Below, one piece after another: positions 58,447 through 64,000 of a stretch of DNA of 64,000 nucleotides. Location: assembly GCF_000269605.1 (NCBI RefSeq), contig NZ_AKCI01000001.1:496001-560000 (forward strand), given 5' to 3'. Each line of letters opens with the position of its first letter. Positions within the stretch are counted from its first letter, which is position 1. The position numbers and the translations under genes are program-made. The notes below the pieces were generated by a model. That model ran no database searches. It saw only the letters and a program-made list of their open reading frames with translations, and had not been told where the DNA came from. This stretch comes from Scardovia wiggsiae F0424 (GTDB lineage Bacteria > Actinomycetota > Actinomycetes > Actinomycetales > Bifidobacteriaceae).

Positions 58447-59642
58447 TTAGCCTATGTGTCTTTTTCTGGTAGAGATTCCGGGTAGGTAGTCCGTGTGGGT
58501 GAGGTTTATTCCGGTGTTAATATGTGCTGGTCCGGTTTCTGGTTCTATGGTTTCTTGTTTCTTGTGTAGTTTTAGATCTGTTTGGCAGAGGAGGCTGATT
58601 GGGTCTTGGGGATTTGGTGAGTGCAGATAGCACCACCATTCCACCGCTCGTTTCATATGATCTTCAGACAGCCCACGGTGGTATCGTACGAGATTCTTGA
58701 TTTGCGCGTTGATTCCACCCTTAAGAGCATTTGTTGGTGAAGTGAGATTCTCGTGAGTTTGTGCGATGAGTTCAGGATCGAGAAAGGTAAAGAGGGTTCC
58801 TTCCTGCGCCATGTTTTTCCAGGGTTTTATACGCTCGTCGAGTGTTGTAGTGAGTCCACCACCATTCTTGGGTGGATTTCACCCAGTGAGGAATATCACC
58901 GGGAAGAGTATTCCTGTGCCATGTTTTCTCGTTCACCCATGGAGCAAACTGTTCATAAAACTTGTGCAGAAGAGTTAACCAGTAGGTCGATTCTTCAATC
59001 GTACGAACAGTAACAAGCTGTTTAGCTAAACCCCACAAGGCTTGTGGTGCAGGCAGTTTTGGGTGCATGCTAGCGCAGGTTCGAATGTTACGTTTGATGT
59101 GCACCAGACAGCGTTGAACACGAGTATCCGGCCAACAGTTACTGATTTCTGTTAGTGCTGCGGCATGCCCATCCGTAACCACCATAAGAGGGTCAGCAAG
59201 CCTGGAAAAAAGAGCGTGGTACGCGTTCTTGTTTTCTTTATCACACCACTGCCACGCGATACCCTTGCCCTGGGCTAGAGCAACCAGAAGACACCAGCCA
59301 TACGGTAAATAGATTCCATCAATCTGGACTTGATTATAAATTTCCCCGGTCATAGGAATACGAGGCTTCACCTGCCAGCACCAGCTTATTCGTGTTCTCA
59401 ACGTCCGTTCTGTAAAAGAAGAACTACCCTGAGGTTGAAAGTTTTTTTCCCCCCCCCCCATGAGCCAGTCAAGAAAACTTGTGAACACGGCTTCCTGACT
59501 GATATCTGGCCTGTGACGACTACTCGATGCTGCGCACTGCGTGCACCGCCACCGGATCTTTCCCGAGGATATTACCCCCGTTCCTTTTCATCCCAGTTTG
59601 CTGACAGATAGGACACTTGCGTGTGCTTTTCTTACGACCCAT
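58447..59642 (-). pseudogene. Frameshifted IS1249-like transposase
   Basis: Reading from the ATG at 59642, the N-terminus MGRKKSTRKCPICQQ starts a zinc ribbon. At a run of five G the frame breaks. Removing one G would continue as NGVISSGKIRWRCTQC, completing the CxxC...CxxC finger. The next part holds SQEAVFTSFLDWLMGGG, a run of 11 G and 7 A at 59442-59459, and the DDE-type core with IDGIYLPYGW, VVTDGHAA and CLVHIKRN. Near 58814 another +1 shift in a run of five A separates KTLEK from NMAQEGTLFTFLDPEL, after which the C-terminus RGLSEDHMKRAVEWW runs to a stop at 58447. Either the gene is dead, or the runs include sequencing errors or programmed slippage. Confidence 0.85.
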
Positions 59643-59751
59643 ACACTAAACAAACCGCAACTAACACAGTCTACCAAGAAAGCCAAGCACACCCAAGAAC
59701 AAGCCTCAAAAACTTAACTACACCCAATTTCGCCCGTCATCCCAACCCAAA

Positions 59752-59787
59752 CCCCGAAATAAAGACACACTTTCCTTCCAGATACCC
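59752..59787. repeat. Right terminal inverted repeat
   Basis: Its reverse complement begins GGGTATCTGGAAGGAAAG and matches the left end with a few mismatches and one-base offsets. Confidence 0.85.
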
Positions 59788-59795
59788 TTTTTCTA
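59788..59795. repeat. Target-site duplication, right copy
   Basis: TTTTTCTA is identical to the sequence at 58399-58406, immediately outside the right inverted repeat. Confidence 0.9.
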
Positions 59796-59886
59796 TGTGC
59801 TCGCTGCATTTGTTGCGTACCAGCGTGTAGAATAAAGGGGTACTTGCACAGTTGCCTGGTGCAATAACTCAAATCGGGAGAAATAT

Positions 59887-61734
59887 ATGCTTAAGGAATA
59901 TACACGTCCATTGACTGCTGCTGTTGACGACAATAAAAATATCTTTTCGCTGCTTGACAGCAGGGCGTCCAGCCATCCTGAAGATGACCTTATAGGATAT
60001 AAGGGCGATAACGGTGAATGGCAGTATTTCACAGCAGAGGAATTCCGGACAAAAGTGATTTCGGTCGCCAAAGGGCTGCTGGCCAGGGGGTTCAGGAAGG
60101 GGGAGGCTATAGCCATACTTGCCCGCACCCGGTGGGAATGGACCTGCCTTGATACGGCGATCACCAGTATTGGCGGTGTAGTCGTCCCCATCTACGAGAC
60201 GGATTCGCCGGCCCAGATCAAATATATCGTGAATGATTCGCATGTCAGGTATGTTATAGCCGAGAATGACGAGCAGCTTCATAAAGCCAGTACTGTAGCC
60301 GATGAATGCCCGTCCCTGGAGGCGATATTCGTTATAGATACCGATGGAGATTCGATCATCGATATCCTTGAAGAGTTTGGGAAAGGCAAAACTGATGAGG
60401 ATTTCTGGGCTGCTGAAAATAATGTGTCCGGATCCGATCTTGCAACGATCGTATATACGTCAGGGTCTACGGGGACGCCTAAAGGTATTGAGCTGACCCA
60501 TTCCAATTTCGTTTTTGTCGCACGGTCAGGCGACCAGTCGGTCAAGGAGATCGGCCATGCGGAGGGAGGGTCACGCCTGCTGCTGTTCCTGCCGCTTGCG
60601 CATGTATTTGCACGGTTTATGCAGTATTTCAGCTTCTGCAACACTATTACGCTGGGCCTTTCCAATGATTTCAAAACGGTTATCACAGATTTCCGGGATT
60701 TTAAGCCTACGTTTATCCTTTCCGTGCCCCGTATTTTTGAAAAAGTGTATAACGCAGCATCGCAGAAAGCAGGGACCGGGTTCAGGGGCAAACTGTTCAG
60801 CAACTCTGCAAAGCTCGCCCGGGAATGGTCCCGTGCACAGCAGCAGGGGGAGCATCTCCCTCTGCCTAAACGGCTGATGCATGCATTTTACAATAAAGCC
60901 GTATACTCCCAGATCATGGATGTATTCGGCGGGCGTGTCCGGTATGCTATATCGGGCGGGGCCCCTCTGGATACTGATATAACGCATTTCTTCAACGGCA
61001 TAGGCCTGCCCATCCTTGAGGGTTACGGTATGACCGAAACCTGTGCGCCGGCCACTGTAAACCCGGCGGAAGGCTATAAGATAGGCACAGTCGGGCTTCC
61101 TCTGGAGGATATTTCCATAGGCATCACTGATGATGGTGAAATATGCATAAAGGGCCGTGATATCTGCAGGGGCTACCATAATAACCCTGAGCTTACGAAG
61201 TGGCAGATATCAGACGGCTGGCTCCACACCGGTGACCTCGGCACTATTGACGATGCCGGGTTCCTTACGATTACCGGCCGCAAGAAAGATATGATCATCA
61301 CTGCAGGCGGTAAGAATGTTTCCCCCGAAATGCTTGAAGCTTCTGTCATGTCTTCACCAGTTGTCGCCCAATGCGTTGCGGTAGGGGACAGAAAGCCTTT
61401 CATCGCTGCGATTATTACGCTTGATCTGTCTGATGCCAATGACTGGCTCAGGGGTCAGGGCGCGGCAGAAGTACCTGATCTCGACGAAGCCGTAAAGAAC
61501 CCTATTATCCGCGCTGAAGTCAAACGCGCAGTTGATAAAGCTAATACGCAGGTATCGCGTGCAGAGTCCATCCGCAAATTTGAGATTATACCGGATACGA
61601 TCTCACAGGATAACGGGATGCTTACCGCGAGCCTGAAAATAAAGCGGGCTGTTATAACAGACCATTACCGCAAGCTTATTGACACGGTGATCTATGCGCC
61701 GCGCCCTCTGCGGAAAGACAGGCGCAGGCCATAA
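59887..61734 (+). CDS. fadD: Long-chain acyl-CoA synthetase (AMP-forming)
   Basis: This enzyme activates fatty acids to acyl-CoA via acyl-AMP. The 615-residue protein has the AMP-binding P-loop-like motif YTSGSTGTPKGIELTHSN, the GGAPLDTDITHFF and GYGMTETCAPATVNP region, and DGWLHTGDLGTIDDAGF followed by ITGRKKDMIITAGGKNVSPE, covering core motifs A3 to A8. The C-terminal lysine-bearing segment NGMLTASLKIKRAVI is complete. GGGAG precedes the ATG. Organisms of this type usually lack beta-oxidation, so the acyl-CoA is probably used for lipid synthesis or remodelling rather than breakdown. Confidence 0.93.
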   Translation: MLKEYTRPLTAAVDDNKNIFSLLDSRASSHPEDDLIGYKGDNGEWQYFTAEEFRTKVISVAKGLLARGFRKGEAIAILARTRWEWTCLDTAITSIGGVVVPIYETDSPAQIKYIVNDSHVRYVIAENDEQLHKASTVADECPSLEAIFVIDTDGDSIIDILEEFGKGKTDEDFWAAENNVSGSDLATIVYTSGSTGTPKGIELTHSNFVFVARSGDQSVKEIGHAEGGSRLLLFLPLAHVFARFMQYFSFCNTITLGLSNDFKTVITDFRDFKPTFILSVPRIFEKVYNAASQKAGTGFRGKLFSNSAKLAREWSRAQQQGEHLPLPKRLMHAFYNKAVYSQIMDVFGGRVRYAISGGAPLDTDITHFFNGIGLPILEGYGMTETCAPATVNPAEGYKIGTVGLPLEDISIGITDDGEICIKGRDICRGYHNNPELTKWQISDGWLHTGDLGTIDDAGFLTITGRKKDMIITAGGKNVSPEMLEASVMSSPVVAQCVAVGDRKPFIAAIITLDLSDANDWLRGQGAAEVPDLDEAVKNPIIRAEVKRAVDKANTQVSRAESIRKFEIIPDTISQDNGMLTASLKIKRAVITDHYRKLIDTVIYAPRPLRKDRRRP

Positions 61735-61801
61735 GGCCACCCTGGCAGGGGAGGGCTAGACCGCAGGCGTGCCAAGTCCCCGTAAGCAGCGCAGCAAACG
61801 G

Positions 61802-63235
61802 TTACAGATCGGCATCCGTAGCTTTTATATACCCTTTATCGATAAGTATTGTTTTCATATTTGAAGCGCTTATGGTAAGAAGCGGTTCATCTAGGGTAGC
61901 AGATTTCGTGGTGCCGGATGACTCTGCACTGTCTTCAGACACATTTTTCATTGCTGAAGCAATGTACCCTATGGATTTATCCTGCGCAATGAATGCGCAT
62001 ATCTGGGCGAGATCACGCGCGTAAGCCTTGCGGTCAATAAAAGTTGTTGACCACTGTTTTCCGTTGACGATATCCGGAAGGCTGGAAAGATACGCCCCAA
62101 ATCCTGTGACAATAGGCCACTGGGGATAATCTGCTGTCTCCTGTGCATTGCGGCTGCCGTCTGCCGGGCTGTCAGCTCTATCATCCCTGACAAGCGGTTC
62201 AGGGACGGGCCGGCGTTTTACCGTTGTGCCGCCTGTAAGGTTCCTGACAACGCCTCCCACTGATATCTGAGGGTTGATATCAGCGCTTGAACCTGTGTAT
62301 CCCATGCGGCCGAGGGCTTTTATGACGCCTGCTGCAGTATTGTCATTGACGGCAAGTATCCCGTTTATCCTTCTGTGGCGGTGCCCATTATGCGTTGCCA
62401 GCCGTGCCGTAACTGCATCCGCTATGGAGCTTTGGTCTGAACTATCAGCAGTTACATTCTTCCAGTCTTTCGCAGAACTGTTTTTAGTAAGCAGGCCTGA
62501 AGGGCTGTAAACACTTCCGGATGCATAATAGGGGCCGAGGATATCCCATATCCCCCGGAAGGTTTCTTTAGTGAAGTCATTATCTTTCACTGGAGGCAGC
62601 AGTATTTCTATACTGGCGGGATGCTTCGCAGAGGCCTCAGAAAGCTTAAGTTTGCTGACAAGCTGCTTTGCCTGGACCCTGCCTACGTCGTGTCCTGTAA
62701 GCATGGGGACCCGTATATCTGCGGTGAAGCCCTTGACCGTATTCCCGAACAGGATAGTCCTGATGCCTGCTGACCTCGCTTTATCAAGCGCGCGGCGCAA
62801 AACGGCCGTACCTGTAGTGCCGTCCTGCTGCGCAGCATATGGCGAATAATCTTTCGTCAGGGGGCTTTCTGCCTGCGCAGGTGCTATAAATATGATCTTT
62901 TTCTTATGCGAACCGTTCTGTGCTTTCACATATGAGGACAGTTCACGGGACTGATCTTCTATACCGGAAGAAGAGGTATGGCTGATTGCCGATTCGCTGA
63001 ACCCCTGCTGCATGAGCTCCTGCCGGATATCGCTGTACAGCGCATCCCATGAATTCGGTGAGTGCCTGTTCCCAATATTTATAGGGTCACGGGGCGTAAA
63101 AATACCAACAGCTGTATCGCCGAAAGCCTGGCGTGCAGGCTCCGTCCCATGAGAGCATGAGGCACACCATATGCCAAGTATGGTGACGATAAGAACAGCG
63201 CATAGCTGTCGAGCCTTTTTGCCCAGCATGGCCAT
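61802..63235 (-). CDS. Orphan sugar-type ABC substrate-binding lipoprotein
   Basis: The 477-residue exported lipoprotein has a signal peptide with basic GKKARQ and the lipobox-like CASC at ~24-27, followed by a periplasmic-binding-protein type I fold. VGIFTPRDPINIGNRHSPN opens the first lobe, and the later DIRVPMLTGHDVGRVQAKQLVSKL and NGILAVNDNTAAGVIKALGRMGYTG match ribose/xylose-type binding proteins. GGAGG precedes the ATG at eight bases. No ABC permease or ATPase gene is adjacent, so it may serve a transporter encoded elsewhere or act as a sensor. The middle of the protein is longer than in simple ribose-binding proteins. Confidence 0.82.
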   Translation of the reverse strand: MAMLGKKARQLCAVLIVTILGIWCASCSHGTEPARQAFGDTAVGIFTPRDPINIGNRHSPNSWDALYSDIRQELMQQGFSESAISHTSSSGIEDQSRELSSYVKAQNGSHKKKIIFIAPAQAESPLTKDYSPYAAQQDGTTGTAVLRRALDKARSAGIRTILFGNTVKGFTADIRVPMLTGHDVGRVQAKQLVSKLKLSEASAKHPASIEILLPPVKDNDFTKETFRGIWDILGPYYASGSVYSPSGLLTKNSSAKDWKNVTADSSDQSSIADAVTARLATHNGHRHRRINGILAVNDNTAAGVIKALGRMGYTGSSADINPQISVGGVVRNLTGGTTVKRRPVPEPLVRDDRADSPADGSRNAQETADYPQWPIVTGFGAYLSSLPDIVNGKQWSTTFIDRKAYARDLAQICAFIAQDKSIGYIASAMKNVSEDSAESSGTTKSATLDEPLLTISASNMKTILIDKGYIKATDADL

Positions 63236-63352
63236 ATAACAAACCTCCGCATAGACCCTTTAGTCCTAGGATATACGGGGTCATGCCTAAACTGCCCGAA
63301 AGAACAGGCCATGCTCCGCTTCCCCTGCCATATCGAATCCGGATAAATCGTC

Positions 63353-63367
63353 TTAAGGAATCCTTAA
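63353..63367. promoter_or_regulatory. Palindrome before guaB3
   Basis: TTAAGGAATCCTTAA is a 15-base palindrome with seven-base arms around one base, ending ten bases before the guaB3 ATG. It could be an operator or hide the ribosome site. I know of no matching regulator. Confidence 0.35.
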
Positions 63368-63377
63368 TCTTAGAAGT

Positions 63378-64000
63378 ATGACGCAGGAAATTGAGGTAGG
63401 CATAGGCAAAACTGCGCGTCTGTGCTATTCACTGGATGATATATCAGTAGTCCCCTCCAGGAGGACCCGCGACCCCGAAGATGTGGATACATCATGGCAG
63501 ATAGACGCTTATAGTTTTGACATACCGGTTATCGGAGCTCCAATGGACTCTATAATGAGCCCCGGCACCGTTATCGAGATAGGGAAGCTGGGCGGCCTGG
63601 GAGTCCTTGACCTGGAGGGGCTCTGGACACGGTATGATGACCCGGCCCCGCTGCTGGACAGGATCCCTGACATCCCTCAGGATGAGATAACACCGTATCT
63701 GCAGAAAATATATTCAGAACCGGTCAAAGCTGAACTGATAACCCGGCGGCTGCATGATATCCGCGATGCAGGCGTTACCGTTGCAGGTTCCCTCACCCCC
63801 CAGCGGATACTGGAATTTTACTCAACTGTCCTTGATGCCGGTGTTGACCTGTTTGTTATACGCGGTTCTGCGGTTTCTGCCGAGCATGTGTCGGCAAGCC
63901 ATAAGCCCCTGAATCTGAAACAGTTCATTTACGAACTTGATGTCCCCGTCATCGTGGGCGGCGCCGGTTCCTACCATGCGGCTATCCATCTTATGCGGAC
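63378..64000 (+). CDS. guaB3: GuaB3-type IMP dehydrogenase-related protein (partial, cut by the window end)
   Basis: The open frame starts at the ATG at 63378 and runs past the right edge, so only about 207 residues are seen. It begins MTQEIEVGIGKTARLCYSL and has the IMPDH/GMP-reductase barrel features: VVPSRRTRDPEDVDTSW, then VIGAPMDSIMSPGTVIEIGKLGGLG, and PVIVGGAGSYHAA near the cut. The family is common in actinobacteria beside true guaB. The opening sequence fits the GuaB3 group (no CBS domains at the N-terminus). Enzyme activity of this group is less well defined than that of IMP dehydrogenase itself. Confidence 0.87.
   Translation, partial: MTQEIEVGIGKTARLCYSLDDISVVPSRRTRDPEDVDTSWQIDAYSFDIPVIGAPMDSIMSPGTVIEIGKLGGLGVLDLEGLWTRYDDPAPLLDRIPDIPQDEITPYLQKIYSEPVKAELITRRLHDIRDAGVTVAGSLTPQRILEFYSTVLDAGVDLFVIRGSAVSAEHVSASHKPLNLKQFIYELDVPVIVGGAGSYHAAIHLMR

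Larger units (their letters stand above)
58407..59787 (-). mobile_element. IS256-family-like insertion sequence (IS1249 type), 1381 bp
   Basis: The element is bounded by imperfect inverted repeats of about 35 bases (58407-58441 and 59752-59787; both ends begin GGGTATC) and flanked by an exact 8-bp duplication, TTTTTCTA. It contains one transposase gene on the minus strand, starting at 59642 and broken at homopolymers. The transposase sequence looks like the zinc-binding variant group of IS256 transposases typified by IS1249. It has inserted into the T-tract of the tRNA-Asn terminator. The 110 bases inside the right end carry no gene and presumably hold the transposase promoter. Confidence 0.9.

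Noticed and set aside
59621-59830. Small plus-strand open frame over the IS right end
   Set aside because: It spans the inverted repeat and the target duplication, has no ribosome site, and is explained by the insertion sequence.
1-64000. CRISPR arrays, prophage genes, restriction or toxin-antitoxin systems
   Set aside because: I saw no regularly spaced repeats, no phage structural or integrase genes and no paired small toxin genes. The only mobile element I can support is the IS at 58407-59787.

Overview
The window is ordinary, gene-dense chromosome from an actinobacterium, most likely a member of the Bifidobacteriaceae. I base this on family recognition and gene order, not on a search. The evidence is a set of actinobacterial marker families (DUF3046, SepH/DUF3071, DUF4192, DUF4193, a PASTA kinase, two ClpP subunits, a ClgR-type regulator) combined with a fermentative pflB-pflA pair and a polyprenyl synthase / sigA / parE / parC block. 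Base composition looks close to balanced by eye, which is low for the phylum and would fit a Scardovia-like relative, but I cannot name a genus.

Layout. 0-4.1 kb: clgR, DUF3046, recA-recX with a perfect-arm LexA box upstream, the RNase P RNA gene on the minus strand, and the ribosome hibernation factor hpf. 4.2-9.7 kb: secA, a ROK glucokinase, a small membrane protein and plsC. 9.7-20.9 kb: a PASTA Ser/Thr kinase, a polyprenyl diphosphate synthase, a DUF4192 protein, the primary sigma factor, and convergent parE and parC genes. 21-31.7 kb: a phosphodiesterase, sepH, DUF4193-dut, the (p)ppGpp enzyme Rel, a DUF349 protein, hisS and aspS. 31.8-44.3 kb: a LytTR regulator with a DUF3021 membrane partner, a DUF3516-type helicase, carA-carB-rarA, a glycine/serine-rich membrane protein and nadE. 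44.3-46.7 kb: a small accessory-looking stretch (DUF998 membrane protein, SPOR-like protein, family 1 glycosyltransferase). 47-57.5 kb: pflB-pflA, RNase D, trigger factor, a ClC channel, clpP1-clpP2 and clpX. 57.6-64 kb: a degenerate LytM-like protein, tRNA-Asn, a complete insertion sequence, an acyl-CoA synthetase, an orphan sugar-type binding lipoprotein and the start of a GuaB3 gene that runs off the end.

How the genes relate. Protein folding and turnover are represented by trigger factor, ClpP1P2, ClpX and the regulator ClgR. DNA repair and topology are represented by RecA, RecX, RarA and the topoisomerase subunits ParE and ParC. Stress and starvation are represented by Rel and HPF. The only clearly mobile DNA is one IS256-like element (IS1249 type) at 58407-59787. 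It has recognisable terminal inverted repeats and an exact 8-bp target duplication, and it sits in the T-tract of the tRNA-Asn terminator. Its transposase reading frame is interrupted at homopolymers.

I found no prophage, CRISPR array, toxin-antitoxin pair, restriction system or obvious new defence system. The most interesting unexplained signals are a 20-bp element shared by two distant promoter regions (1031-1050 and 13246-13265), a perfect inverted repeat before the glucokinase, CRP/FNR-like and palindromic sites before pflB, and the LytTR/DUF3021 pair. No stretch longer than 300 bases lacks a gene, apart from the one holding the RNase P RNA. The larger spacers at 29684-29890, 42377-42611 and 46746-46962 hold no further gene that I can support.
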